Positions 1 to 26,100 of a stretch of 64,000 bases of DNA are shown here, piece after piece. The notes under the pieces were generated by a model that saw nothing but the letters and a program-made list of their open reading frames with translations, searched no databases and was not told where the DNA came from. This DNA comes from Apostichopus japonicus (lineage: Eukaryota > Echinodermata > Holothuroidea > Aspidochirotida > Stichopodidae), in the NCBI RefSeq assembly GCF_037975245.1, contig NC_092565.1:4027499-4091498 (forward strand), in the 5' to 3' direction. Both the position numbers and the translations under genes were made by a program. Positions within the stretch are counted from its first letter, which is position 1. Every line of letters starts with the position of its first letter.

Positions 1-467
1 TGCAGCACTAATGCTTGCATAGCAAATACTAACATGGCTTACATTATAACAGATGTGACATATACCACCCCAAAAAATGTTTCTATGTTGCTTTATATAT
101 CACTATCTTGGATGAGCCATGTTTTACTCAATTTCCCCTCTTTTGGAGGGGGGGCGGGGAGGGGGGATGGAAAATTGTAATTTTACTTACTGTTGTGAAT
201 GATGGTAGGCAGGTATGAAACCATCATTGGCCAATAAAGTGACCTTTGTTGACATGACCTGTTATCTTAGTTTTAATGAGCAATTGGCCGTATACTAAAT
301 GTAAAAACCCATTTTGAAAATGTGATTCAATGACAAGATCCAAAGCTTGTTAAGCGTGTCTATATATGACATCACAGTGCTTCCACCTGTGCTTGAATTT
401 TAAATGCATTTAATGCAGATTCAATACTGCTTTGAATCTGAGATAGCAGAGACTTGAAAGTACTTAC

Positions 468-12990
<12,523 letters not shown>

Positions 12991-15856
12991 TTTCACAATT
13001 TGTTGATCCTCTTTTAGTAACAAACTTTTGGCATTGCCCAGATATTGTCTTTAAAACCTTCAAAGAAAAGACCAAAATAAATTTGTTTTTGGGTGGAATT
13101 TCATAGTTGTGAAAATGGTTAACTGTATTTGAAAGCAATCAAATAACTCAAACAGTAAAATGATTAAGCTCAGGAGCAATGTTCTTTCATTTGTGTAGCA
13201 CTGTGCCCAAGGCAGGCCATATTGCCTTCTGAAATTACTAGACCCAAAGGGAATAAAATTGAATGCACTGAATTTTGTCTCTAATAAAATGCTAAATGGT
13301 TCATGTGTAAAGAAACTGTGAGATCTATATGTCTATGTCAATTTTGTATTGCAATTCGCCAATTTGTAAAGCATTTGCTATGCCATACTGAATAAATTAT
13401 TCCCAGGCCTATAGAATGCTACAGTTTTGGTAATTAGATAACATTTAACATTAAATATGGTTTAACGGTAGGTCCAAATATGGTAGGCTTACTGCAAAAC
13501 AAGTAATTCGTACTGGTTCTCAAGAAAGCAGCATATAGTAGCCTTACAAGTTAGTTTTATGCCGATTAGCATCGACATCTCTTATGCTCTAAAGGCTCCC
13601 ACTGAAAAAGCTTCATTATTTACAAAACTTTTATTATTAACACAAATAAGGCTTTACCATCAAACATCATCAAACATAATAATAGGGTGCATTATGCATT
13701 TACCATGTCGGCCTTGCCTATGTTGGTACAGACTATGGTCCATAACAACTCCCTGGTACTACTATCTATACTATGATCCGCGGCGTATGCAGTAGGATGA
13801 GCCTATCAGCTAGGTAGTATGTACTGCAATGAAGTTATGGAATATGCTTACTAGTAAATACTGAAAAGGGAGGCCTAATGCCATTCCCATGGTCTAAGCT
13901 GTAAGATAACGCTAACTTTTGCATAATGTTGGGCTTACTAGGCCTAGTTAGCCTAGGATACGGTAGTTGTTCTACTATTAGCCCAGTTGTTACCGTTTTA
14001 ACACTTCACTGTCCTCTCCACGCAAAAAAAAATGAAGCTGTTGCAGGAAGCTGACTGATCAATACAATTACCGCTTAATGCCAAATTAACCTTGCGTGAG
14101 AGTGACCGGCGGCTTATCATTCGCTACATCAATAGCAGTTGACCCATGCCTCTTATTAATTTTCGCGAAACTAGGCCTTAGTCATTGACTGTCATATGAA
14201 CTCGGCTATGTTAGATTTAGTTACTCAAAGTTAACAGAACTAGCATTGTAAGTACCTTTGTTTGACCAAGTCAAGGTTGATATCAAGTTTCACGGCCTTT
14301 ACGGTACCGCAATGTAAACGGATTTCCGGAATTTAATGTGACAGTCCTATTGCATGACCATGGGGTCAAGGGAGCAGTTCTCTGCTTCTTGGGACAACGC
14401 TCTAGGCCTAGGTAGTATTAACAAGTCCTGATCATCATCTTTACAAACTAGCAGATACTAGGCCTACGCCCCCTTTAGTCACATGTAACGTTGTTATGTT
14501 TTTGTCTGGGTTTTAAATGGGACAGTGAAGATCGTAATCTTCTATAGACAGGTGTCTAATAGTTAATTCTAAAACCATTTAGAACAATGGAAAGAATGGA
14601 TGTTAAAATAGACACGTTGGGAGGACTATAACATAACATACAAAGTTTTTATCGAATTGAATTTCATATTTTAAACAACTTTTCAAGTCGTAACCGCAAC
14701 GAACATAATATGATGGCATGTTCTAAAGGGATTTAGAGCAAACCATATACTTATGTTTACATTATAATCACAAAGACATACATCGTATAAAGTGGCAACT
14801 TAATTTGAGGACAAAAATTAGTTTTTGTCCCATCACACTACGAAGGCTGACAACGTGTCTGTCCTTTAAACAGCTGAGCTACTTTTTATGAACAAACAAA
14901 TTACCGGTAGATTGACCACTGTTCCTTAGACGCAACACAAAGCTCAAAAGGAAAAATAAATAGGCCATTATGGCCTCGAATAGCATATTTTAAATGCAAT
15001 TCATTTTGCGCTCAGGAGGTTTAGAGACGATATTTTGGTTGAGTTTATATAATGTATGTAAAATTTGATAAACATTTACATTTAGGCATGTACTGAGGAG
15101 TCCACGTCAGCATCAGTTTAGCTGTAAAGGCGCATTTTTTTTTGAGCTGAATATCTTGAAAACCGAAATAGCGATAGTCCTATATATAAACATATACAAA
15201 CATTATTAGTGACTATAAGTTCTCAAACTGATCTTTCATTTCTGGACTATGATATACAGTACCAAGACTAAAAATCCGCCTAATTAAAGTCACCCTTTAA
15301 CTTGATTATTATTACCGTCTTTAGACAAACTCTATTACGATAAGTCTTAGTCATTGTACGTACTTGACCTCAAGGAAATAAAACCGAATACTTTTTTGTA
15401 TAAATACGTTAATATATTATAAAAAATAAGTTAATATGTTATCAGCATATATAAGTGTAAAATATTTGTAAAAGAATGTTAACTAAATTTGCATGTTTCA
15501 GTTTCTATTCTTTACAGAAATCGCTATGGAGTTCTGTGGGAGCCATATATAACATTTAAGACGAAACGATTACCCACTCAACCAAGCGTGTATGAAAATA
15601 GATTAATTAATATTAAGTTTTACTTTCATTAGGTGCCGGTCATGCACATTTAAGATAGCGGGACTGAAGGGGGTGCTGGTAACACTGAAAATATACCGGT
15701 AACGGATGAAGGTTTTATAGTCTTCCGTCTGCATGACTCGATGTATCAGCTTCTGTTCATGTTGCACGCGATGTGTATTTTGGATAATCGAGTAATTAGC
15801 TGTTCCAGTCTTTTGGTCTATATTACACGGGTCTACCGTCCCGTGTTATCCTTATC
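12991..15856. other. Intergenic region between GALC (minus) and CUB gene (plus)
   Basis: About 2.9 kb between two divergent start codons. It must hold the 5' UTRs and promoters of both genes. No convincing coding exon, TATA box or RNA gene was seen; the short ORFs lack family resemblance. Confidence 0.6.
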
Positions 15857-18800
15857 ATGGCTTTAGAATATATAATAATGAGTAAGGTAACTTACCTTGG
15901 AGTACTGTTAATCCTTACAACCACTGGCAGAATCGGCGACTGTAGGGCTGAGCGTACACCAAGCAAGAACGAAGGTAAGATTATCAGTATATTAGAAAAT
16001 TATTCCAAAGTTACTCAAAACTAAAATGAGCAATGCATATATATATATATATATATACTAATGTGGTTTGACGATGGCTGTCTAGGAAATTAACACTGGT
16101 AATAATTTTAAGACTATTTTGCTATTTGCCAATCGCAATCGGTTTTCTTGTACGTCGATATCATGCGTTTCTCAAGATAGACTGAAATTGCGATGAAACA
16201 ACGATCTGTGATATGATTTAACATTCATATCAATAAGACCGAGTCTGTGACTGTCTATAACATCCGTATCACTGATATCTATAGTCTGTGACTTTCTTTG
16301 CCATACACACCATTACCATCCACATCATCACTGGGACTAAGTATGTAGTTTTACCATCCATCGCTGCGATGTTTTTACACCAGCCATATCACAAGGACAT
16401 ATTCTGTGCTTTAAACATTCATATCACTCTGACCGAGTCTGTTACTTTCTTTAACATCTGTTTCATCACCAGGACCTAGTCTTTGATTCGCTTTAATATT
16501 CAGACTATTGGGACCGAGTCTGTTACTTTCTTCAAACATCTGTTTCATCACTATAGGACCAACTATGCGTCCTTTAAGTTTCATAGCACTGGGAATTATT
16601 AGCTGTGGCTTGCTTCAAATTTTAAACCATGGGAAAATACAGTCATTTGCTCTTATTGTTCATATTCATTACCGGTACTATAGTCTGAGATTTAATTTTC
16701 ATATAAAGGAATTGATCAATAATACAGTTGCTACATGTATAATATCACTATAGTAACATTAAATTCGTCCAAAAGCCAAGACAAGAAAATTGTCAGAGAA
16801 ACGAACAGTTGATCGAAGTATAATTTCATCCACATTGACACCTCAAAATTTTAGAGTAATAGCTTCCTCCTCGAACCACCTCCCCCACCCCACCCCACCT
16901 CGGACCTCCAATTAACGACACTGGCAACCTGGTAGTTTCCTTTTACATAAAACTGTCAAAATATCGACCTTTCCTTACGTTTTTAAGTGAGTCTCTTGTG
17001 TCCTTTTTATTGCTGAAATAATGTTACCGGCCATTGAGCCTACACATAGACAAATTGCCTATAGCTAAGCCTATACCTACTGATTCCTTATTTCCATCGT
17101 GCTTTAATTATAACAACCTCGATAGCTTGCTTTAATATAGCCTATAAATAATTGCTACAGACTTCTTTAGAATTCACAAAGTTTGGCCATTGCCAATGAA
17201 AGTGTATATTCATGAGTGTTTAGAGTGGAATATTTAGACAGATGGAGTGCTCTATTGTCCTTTTTTATTGCCCGATATAATAACAAACCATTGAGCGCAC
17301 ACATAAACAAATTTTATGTGTAAGTCTAGGCCGCCTACCTAAAATATTAAAATCAGCCAATTGGGACAATTTCCTGATACCGATATATTACACTCTATAC
17401 TTCCCGCCGTATCATGCTTTATAGCACAAGTACTGAAAGTATATGAACAGTTCGCAACCCTATATATCAATATATAAAAATATGATATTCATACTGCATG
17501 CTCATATATACTGTCAGTCTGAGTGCATTAAAATGGAACATGAAAGAACAGTATACCTTTAGAAAATGATATTTGTTACCAAATATTATCCCCTCCCCCG
17601 AGTTAAAAACATATTCTTTAAACAATTAACAACCTCACTTCATTAACTCCAAATCAGCATCTTTGTAATATTATAAGCACCAATTATTACCTTTCATATT
17701 CGAAAGTAGGTTAAACATCGTACTTTTAACATCTCGTTGAAGTACTTAGCTGTAAAAAACTTCATCAGAATGAAACGAAAACGTATATTAGCCTGCACTT
17801 CTTTGGATTTTAACGGCAATGCAAATGTTATGGACACTCGACACGCGAAATAAGATGTCGACGTGCGTGCAAACCACTCATTCAATTTACCCATAAGAAT
17901 CAAACTTATTCATATTCAAGTACCTCTAGATCACATATATTAAGATTATCTACTTTTATTTGGGGGGGGGGGGGGGTAGTTCTTTTATAGGTGTTAAGGT
18001 TATCTAGTTTCTTTGATGTGAGTACTATATTCGATTAAGCCCAAAATGGTTTCTAAGTTTACTTCCTTTCACATTTTTTTTACTTATTTGCAGTTATATT
18101 GTCTTGTTCACCTTGTTAAACTATGTGATGAAACAACAAATAATAATAATAATAATAATATGCAGAAATGACAATATAACAGATGTGCCTAAGAACAGTG
18201 GCTTGCACAGGGTTTGAAAATGTGGGCCCCAATTCTAAATTTCCCTCAACTGATGCAGGTATAGAAGCATTAACCTGCATGTATCTACCTACGAGGGCTA
18301 AAGGCGGGCCCAATGTTCTATTAACTAGGGAGTGTGGCGCTGGGGTTGTTGAGACGGACTGATTTATTAGGGCACCTGGGGGGGGGGGGTCCTGCCCCAG
18401 AAACATATAAATGAAATGAAATTTAGGTCTCATGCTATAAATTATGTCTGTATATGATTTAGGTCTAAACGCATTACACCCGCACTTCCACAGATCCGCG
18501 CCACCGAGGGCGTTCTGGGTCCCGAGGACTGATCTAATTTTCCCAGACTGTAGAAAACATTCCCCGACTGAACTTATTTCCCCGAGTTAAGTTGGAGGAT
18601 GGGAGTGGGGGGGGGGGGGTCATGATCCCCTCGCCACTGTTAAGATACGCTGTCTGTGTGTATACATATAAGTTTGTTATGTACTCACGCGGGCATGGAA
18701 ATCTCTAATACGAAGAAGAGAACTCGGAGGCTATAGCTATTCGAAGAGTTTCAGCTGAAATCAAATGAGTAATTCGTAATTCTACTGTAAGTGTATATAA

Positions 18801-21034
18801 ACCAATTTTTTTACTGAAAGCTTTATAATGAGTTTAATAAGTAAATACCCTTAGTATAAAAGCAACAATACGCTGTACTTTTTTGATCATTTAATACGTT
18901 TCAACTCTTACTCCAGTTTTCACACTATTTTTTTTTTATTGTTTTGCATTACAGATTTTGAAATTATTAAATCAGAAGGACCCATTATGTCAGCAAACTT
19001 TCCTCTTCAATACAGAAATAACGATAAAATTAAGTACCGTGTGCTAGCACCATCCAACGAGGTTATCCAATTGCGTTTCACACATTTGGATGTAGAAAGC
19101 AATGATATGACTAAAGAATGCCACGACAAGTTAGAGGTAAGCAGAATGCTGTTAAACTTAAAGGTATATATTTTTTTTTGGCTCCAAATGTAAGTTTTCT
19201 AAAACTTTGCTGAAAGATCTGAACCTGAAGGAAAAAAGTGAATAAGTTTTAGTCAAATATAGGTAAACGATGATTGCTTTTTAAGTCAGAGGTTATTGGC
19301 TAAATATAGTACAAATCGAATGTATAGTCAAAGATGAATTTAAAGTGGGTATAAAGCAAATGTAGTTAAGGTCAAATGTATTATAATAAATGTACTAAAG
19401 AATGAATTTAAAATGAGTTAAAGCATGACTTATTTACAAATCAGAGACAAGCTACGTATAGTTAAAACCGAATATATGGTATATAGTAACAAAAAAACAC
19501 GTTAAACTGAGTTTTGATTAGGCATATACAAAACAGAGGTAAGATAAATACAGTTAAAAGCCGAATGAGTTATTGAAACCGAGGTAGAGTGTAGTACAAC
19601 ATAGCTAAAGGATTGCTTTAGTTATATAAATCAGATTTGTAGAAAGTGAAAACATTTATATGATAGCTCAGTATATAGAGACATATATACATAAGCCTAA
19701 TATATTTATCTCAATTGCTCTTAGACTACATACACAATTTAACCGTATCTTCCCCGTTGAGAGGAAACAGATATTTGTCGCTACTTTCAATTTAGTCTGT
19801 CATCAGTTATTTAGTTTCGAATTGAACGTAGATCAGGAAGTTATCATTGTATTGTGTATATATTTTTTTTGAGGAGGGGGGGGGGCTGTAAGTTTAGGGG
19901 TTTAGGTAACGTTAAAGTGCCCTCAAAATAACAAAATGATAAATTTATTGTTCAGTTAAGACGTTAACACTTTGCCGGCCTCCCCCCCCCACCCCTTCTT
20001 CCCCAAATAAAGACAAATTCCTTGCACATATATACTATGGGGAATTCAACAGTTTGTCGCACAAATGATTACATATCAAATGTCATCAGTTTACCAATTT
20101 GCAACAAAATGATAAATTAATCACTTCATTAATTTCACTAATCCACTTTTTTGCAAGTGTCCAATTTATGTTCAGAGAGTCATCCTTTCCATACAATTTA
20201 TAGCAAAATGATAAACTGTTCATTAAAGGATCTTTTCAATCTGAATTTTTCAACAAATGATTCATTTTATGCTCGTATATCAAACTGTCACAATTTCAAC
20301 GTTTTGCAGTAAACTGCGTAAATCGATCATTTCATAAATCTAATGACATCAACATTTTGCAACAAAATGGTTCACTTTCCTTACATCGGAATGTCAACCG
20401 ATTTCAACATTTGGCAGCAAAATGATGAATTGCAGCAAACTTCCAGAAAAAGATTTTACCATTTTGACGGCACCATAACAATTCCATATAATGGGGCGTA
20501 CTTGATGCTAACATGAAGTTATTGAATTTATTTTACTGCCTATATTGAAAGCGCTCGGGGGGGGGGGGGGGGTTACAAAGGTACATTTACATTTATCCCA
20601 CTTAGCCTTAGCGTACTATATATGATTAGGCCTATGTGACAAGATCATTTTCGGTTGTTCTCATTGGACCTCATGGTGGTAAAAGATTGAGGATATGAGC
20701 GTACTAAATTAAGCTATTCATTGCCAGTAACTCTGGTGACACAATTACCGATGACAACTGGCACAAGTTATTTGTAGACCAGTATCTCTAATCGTTTGTA
20801 CATGTACACTCACTTTATATTAAACAACGATATATATACTTAACATTCACGTAGATTTCTGAAGTTGCGTCGTTTAACAAGACAACACTTTTGCGCACGC
20901 TCTGTGGATGTCTTTTACCGTCACCGATACTCAGTACGGTAAATAAAATGGATATCCTGTTCACTACCGATCACACTACGACTCGAACTGGATTTTACGC
21001 AATTGTTTCGTTCATTGACCCAAATGATTGTAAG

Positions 21035-21086
<52 letters not shown>

Positions 21087-23124
21087 TACAGTTTATGAGG
21101 CCCTCTGACATGTTATTGTCTTTAAGACCGGTTTCCCTTGAGTCAGTATAAGCAGTTGAGTCAGATAGGAAGCTATGAAAAATGGAAGGGAGATAGGGGA
21201 CAGAAAACGCAAACCACATAATGTGGCCCAGATGAACCATGGAGTAACTTTATGTCCAAATTAATACTTTCTTTCTAAACAGCGGATTTCATACTTTCAC
21301 CGAAATGTTGACTTACAAAGTACAAACTTTTGAAAACAAGAAATTTATTTTATTTTTGACTGGCGTGCATGCATGACGTTCCTGTTACTATAAAGAAGTA
21401 ACACTGATTCTTACAAACTGGTCTCCTTCACCGACAATGTTAGTTGCCTCCCATGCCGGTATTTCTTTTGCAAAAGAGCATCACCACACCATAACAATTA
21501 TCGGTATCATATATATGCGCTGTATACTTTATCATCATGCCTGTGCACAGGTGGTTGTAACTTTATTGTCCTTTTGCCCCGGAAGGTGTGTGGGTTGAGA
21601 CATGTTTCCACAATTATTGGAGGATAGCACACATTTTTTCATTATCTGTAATTTAATGTCAATTCTTTATACCTATTGATTCAGATTCTCCCAGAACAGA
21701 AAGTTCGTCAAAGATATCCACATGCAGCCTGATCGTGACTCTAATCGTGGCCACTCTGTCATTTCTTATCGGTTTTCGATTCCACAAGCGACTAATGGAA
21801 TTGGAAGAGAACGTTAGCGGAATTCATCTCATTAATCCAGGGTTAGATATCGTGCCTAGCATTAATGAATACCAAGAAGCTAATGAAAGTGACAACACAC
21901 ATAACAAGTCCGCAAATAAACTCGAAGATAGTGAAAACGTTGGAGGTTTGTAACCGTGTTTATAATTGTTTCGACTATATATATATATTGACCTAAACAG
22001 AGAATTTAGGTTTTCTAATAAAAGGATTGAAAAAAAGAGTATTCCCGCGTAACAGAACAATGTACTAATTATATGGATAAATTTACTTTAAACTTGACTA
22101 TACTAAGTTAGTTGAGAGGAAAATCCCATCTCAGTATGTTGTACCGGTTGTTTGAATGAAACCACGCTAGTTTTTTCCATCTAAAACGTCCATACTATGG
22201 GAAGTATAGCAAGGAAGTATAGGCTTATATGGTGCCTAGGTGGTTTGTGATATCATTGTGTCAGATCTTCTTTACAAGATATTTACATATTCAAGAAAAC
22301 AAAAAGTAGTTTCAGGTTAGTTACCATGACGACATCACTAACTCTGCTGTTGCCAGAGCTACTCATAAATATAAAAAAGTCACCATGTTTTAAAAGTTTG
22401 TATCTCCACGTTAAAAAAAGGTTGTTAAGATGCGATATTGCACTAAATTAAAAAAATAGTATAAATAATGAACTTCAGCGGGCCGAAAATTCCCGGCGGA
22501 TATAGATTACGTTATTCGTCTGTGTGGAATAAACATGCCAGTCATTTCTCAATTAGAAATTTAATGGAATAAAGTATATTTCTTCATAGTTTAAGTTGAT
22601 TTCGAAGCTTTTGCACCCCCCCCCCCCCTCCCAGCCCCCCATGGAAAAAATGTTTGAGAGATATTGAATTAACTGAAACTGGTAATATTTCCAATAAATT
22701 TTAGTAGTCAAATATAGTTGATCCTATTCACACTTTTGCAGGTTACATTCGCATGAGACCGTCGAAGAAACACGTCAAACCAAAACCTAAACCACTGGAG
22801 GAGAAAGTCTACGCTGTCCCCGATGCCGTTTGTGATCAAGACAAGAGCCCTGAGCCCTCAGCTGATTATGCGCAGTCTATTCCAAACCCCTCCGAATATC
22901 AACATATAAGTGATGACGTTGTATATGATCAATATACGCCTGCGCAGTACGAACAACCGGGAAACATAACCGATTCGGCTCCAACTAAACCAGAGGCCGA
23001 TTCTACAGCACCAAACACATATTACTCACCGGAAGCTTATGCTGCAATTATTGATAGCTCGACATCTTCACCAACTGATGCAAAGGAATTAGCTGATGAT
23101 GCAATCGATATTTTGACGAACTAG
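15857..23124 (+). CDS. CUB-domain type I membrane protein, unnamed
   Basis: Five exons: 15857-15974, 18955-19136, 20855-21029, 21685-21945, 22742-23124; phases agree and the total is 372 residues. Residues 1-30 form a signal peptide (YLGVLLILTTTG). Residues 40-158 form one CUB domain: GPIMSANFPLQY, IQLRFTHLDVES, ECHDKLE, LCG, SPILSTVNKMDILFTTD, GFYAIVSF. Cys95 and Cys117 match the second CUB disulphide; the first pair is missing, as in some known CUBs. A membrane helix spans about 172-189 (SLIVTLIVATLSFLIG), followed by a basic stop-transfer RFHKR. The ~180-residue cytoplasmic tail is acidic, Pro-rich and has nine tyrosines in its last half (269, 288, 298, 307, 310, 315, 339, 340, 345), in contexts such as YAVP, YQHI, YDQY, YEQP and YAAI. 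That suggests a phosphorylated receptor tail or endocytic signals (inference). I do not recognise a named orthologue. Confidence 0.82.
16036..16057. repeat. (AT)n microsatellite
   Basis: Short AT run in intron 1 of the CUB gene. Confidence 0.9.
16200..16600. repeat. Degenerate minisatellite in CUB gene intron 1
   Basis: GACCGAGTCTGT(G/T)AC..TTTCTTT..ACATC(T/C)GT is repeated with drift near 16237, 16431 and 16512, along with CATTCATATCA and TTTCATCAC blocks. Units are roughly 60-80 bp. Noncoding. Confidence 0.6.
17000..17320 (+). repeat. Two diverged direct repeats
   Basis: TGTCCTTTTTATTGC...CCATTGAGCCTACACATA (about 17000-17060) recurs as TGTCCTTTTTTATTGC...CCATTGAGCGCACACATA (about 17257-17310). 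It lies in CUB gene intron 1; family unknown. Confidence 0.65.
18138..18160. repeat. (TAA)n microsatellite
   Basis: Pure AAT/TAA trinucleotide run in intron 1 of the CUB gene. Confidence 0.9.
18190..18425. repeat. Diverged interspersed repeat, copy B
   Basis: Shares ordered blocks with 11930-12110 (GAGGGCTAAAGGCGGGCCC, TAGGGAGTG, GGGGTTGTTG, CCAGAAAC). Contains a poly-G run. Family not recognised. Confidence 0.6.
19220..20460. repeat. Degenerate tandem-like repeats in CUB gene intron 2
   Basis: 19220-19640 repeats GTCAAATATA / AATGTA / TAGTTAAA phrases. 19930-20430 repeats GCAACAAAATGATAAATT-type phrases near 19931, 20102, 20201, 20251, 20305, 20360 and 20415, the later ones about 55 bp apart. 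Old, eroded satellite-like DNA; noncoding. Confidence 0.5.
21042..21084. repeat. (AT)n microsatellite
   Basis: Pure AT run immediately after the donor of CUB gene exon 3 (about 12 bp into the intron). Confidence 0.95.
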
Positions 23125-26100
23125 GCTTATATATATGAGAATATAAAGTTGTAAAATTGAGACTTCTCGGGTCGACTTAAAACACACATTATATAACTCG
23201 GGGAAGGTAAAGTGATGCAGCCGAAATTTCTACCACACAAAACGAACAGCACTCAACACATTGAAGCTAGTGATGCAATCGATAAAGTCGAGACTTATAA
23301 ATCGAGAAATTAATGTAAAGGCCTATATAGAAACTATACCTACTGTTCACTAGAATATCACAATGTAACTCAGACTTCTACTGTAGAATACAAATCGTTC
23401 ACTGGCTTATATGCCGTAGTCTTGGTTTCTATATGCGACACTAAACTGCGCACGTCATTGAACACGGATGTATATGTTTATGCTGCAATCGAGAATTTAG
23501 AGTCTAGGCCTATACTATATATAGCTGCTTATCATAGAATCAATTGTGATCTTCACTGCACATAACGCACAATACTCACATTATATACAATATAAATAGC
23601 CACAGTGGACATTGTGGACAATGGTTATCAATGCTCACATGTTGTGACACCTAATGCTGATATGCATTCGATTCAATGCTGATATTACTTCTGGGCAAAT
23701 AAGGGTGCAGTTTATGTCTGCATAAAATGGATTTCATGTGAGCATAAATTTCGGAATTAATGGATAATTTTGTCCAATTTAATGATAGCATATGTTCGAT
23801 TTAGTTTGCTTAAAATCAGTTCGATTTAAAGGTATAATTTAAGCGTTTTCCATAGCCGCCAACCATATGCCGTTAAGATTGAGACTTTACGTCACAAAAC
23901 AAAAGAACAAAGGCTTATTGTCATCAGTGCGTTTTTTTGCAAGCAAAGTGCACGTGGACTTTCACTGCATACAGCACCTAATACAACAAAATATACACAT
24001 GTAATCTATAATAGAAAGTTCCAATACATTAAGCATATAGGGCGACTATACTAACCCAACGTTTTTGCTGCAATCGAGACTTCTAATATACAATGTACAG
24101 ATTATTGTTACAGTATAAGACTGATGCTACCCAGCAAATAAAAGGTACTTTCAAGAAAAGTCGCCCTGGGAAAGAACTTGGGCTCGAAAACCAAAACAGC
24201 CAAACGACTGACCCGATCTAAACCCCAGTCCCCTCGCATTGAGACTGTGCCTGCCGTGATCATCGTCAGGTGATGTGTGTATAACGATTCCCTTACTACA
24301 CCTGGATCATATAGCCAAAAGGCCGGGAAGCCCATCAGAAAAATAACCTGCAATAAATCAGTTGAAACAGCGAGTGCTTGGCCGAAATGACCTATTTAAA
24401 CATTAACCATTCTTTTCACCTCGAAAGTGAAAGGTTGTGCCGTGTCCATTTGTTTGATGTCGATTGTAAACTTTATTTATATAGAAACAGATAGGTCATT
24501 GTTGGATATATATTGGCAAACTACTTTAATTACATCTGTATATAACCGTGTTAATTTACTTTACCTAATATAACGTGATCACGTTAAGCATGCTTCTTTG
24601 TACTGTGGGTTTTATACTTTATGATATGTATGGGTCTTTTTCCTGACCAGAAAGTTAGTTTCATTGCATCATGCCCTGACATCGACTCAACCTGTTGGCT
24701 AAGATCCAAGGAACTCGTGTATGGTATAGGCCCTGTGGGACAAATATACCATATGTTATACGCGTATTAATTCGAATATACACACGTATGAATTCGAATA
24801 TAAGCACGAATTGTAACAGCTTATTTAGTACCTGTATATATTCAAATTAATACTTCTATTCGAATTAATATGTGTATATGTTCGAATAATACGCGTAATA
24901 ATATGGTATATTTGTCACATAGGGCCTACCATACTCGTAATACTCACGTGACGTAACATTAATGACGGGTACAGATCTCGCACCACAATTAATTGTTCCA
25001 TTGACTTACACACTAAAATCGTCACTTTCAAGACCTGCCAAAGCATAGATAGAACTTTTCAACTGGTTTATCCTATACCAACCACATGATAGCTGATATC
25101 TTGGCCTATCATGGCACTTGCAAATTTCCGTATCATGGTCGTTTAGATTTTGAGCTAGAAGAGAAGCAAGTTTAGCATATACTAAACCCAAGCCCTTCCA
25201 TTTGCTCGCTCGGAGTAATATCAACATTTAAACAAAGATTTTCTAAAATGGTTTATATCACCTTCAATCCTCTTTATTTTCACACCATCTGTAATTTAAA
25301 TTATGCTCTTTCACATAAATACAGAAAAAAATGACGGTTACTGATAATATGCTTAAACAAGCATTTCATTAGGTACTTTTAGCTCTTTTCTCCGACAATG
25401 GTCAACCTTTCGAGCGGATGTACACTGCTTTAATTGTGGTGCGGTACGTATATGGGAACTGGGGTTTTCTGCCTCTCAATACTCTCTCCCAATTGTTGTT
25501 CAGGAGGAGGAAGTAACATAATCCTGCATTTGATTACTAGTATTCATTTATTTGGCAGCTGTTTGGTGACAGTTTGTACTCGGGGTAATGCTCTACAGAG
25601 AAGTAACTACATCCATAGGGATTCTGGGGGAAATACAGTGTTTGGGAGTTTAAAGTATATTATGGAGCTGGTGATGGGGCTGTTTGCAGCCGTGTGGCTT
25701 TAAACTTCTCCTCCATGACTCCTATGGAAACCTCCCTTCAGTAAGGATGTGTCTCCTGTCGGACAGCATAGAAATTGAGTTGAGAATCTGTTTATATCCA
25801 TGTAATCAGTTACTAGACCCGGGGTTAGTGTTCAACCTGAATATATCAGAAAGTTCTAGTTAACTTCCTGGACCGACTGTTTGGTATTGACTATTTGGTA
25901 TAGAACTGTCGACACAAAACAGTTTGATACAGCAATAAAAGAATCCAAACGGAGCTCTGGTGTTATTTGGTATTTATTTACTAAGGATCCCGTGTCACGT
26001 CCCCTCCTTGGATTTGCTACTTTTCAGAAAGAACACAACGGATAGCGAAATGAAAGAGCTAGATATTGAAAATAACTTAATTAACCCCAGAGGTACGACA

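Noticed and set aside
195-260. Candidate last GALC exon
   Set aside because: Has an acceptor (ATAACAG) and is open for about 23 codons in the right phase, but shows no resemblance to the GALC C-terminus.
24108-24353. Minus-strand 81-codon ORF
   Set aside because: No family resemblance; likely part of an interspersed repeat or chance.
25006-25227. Minus-strand 73-codon ORF
   Set aside because: Somewhat coding-like composition but no recognised family and no linked exons found.
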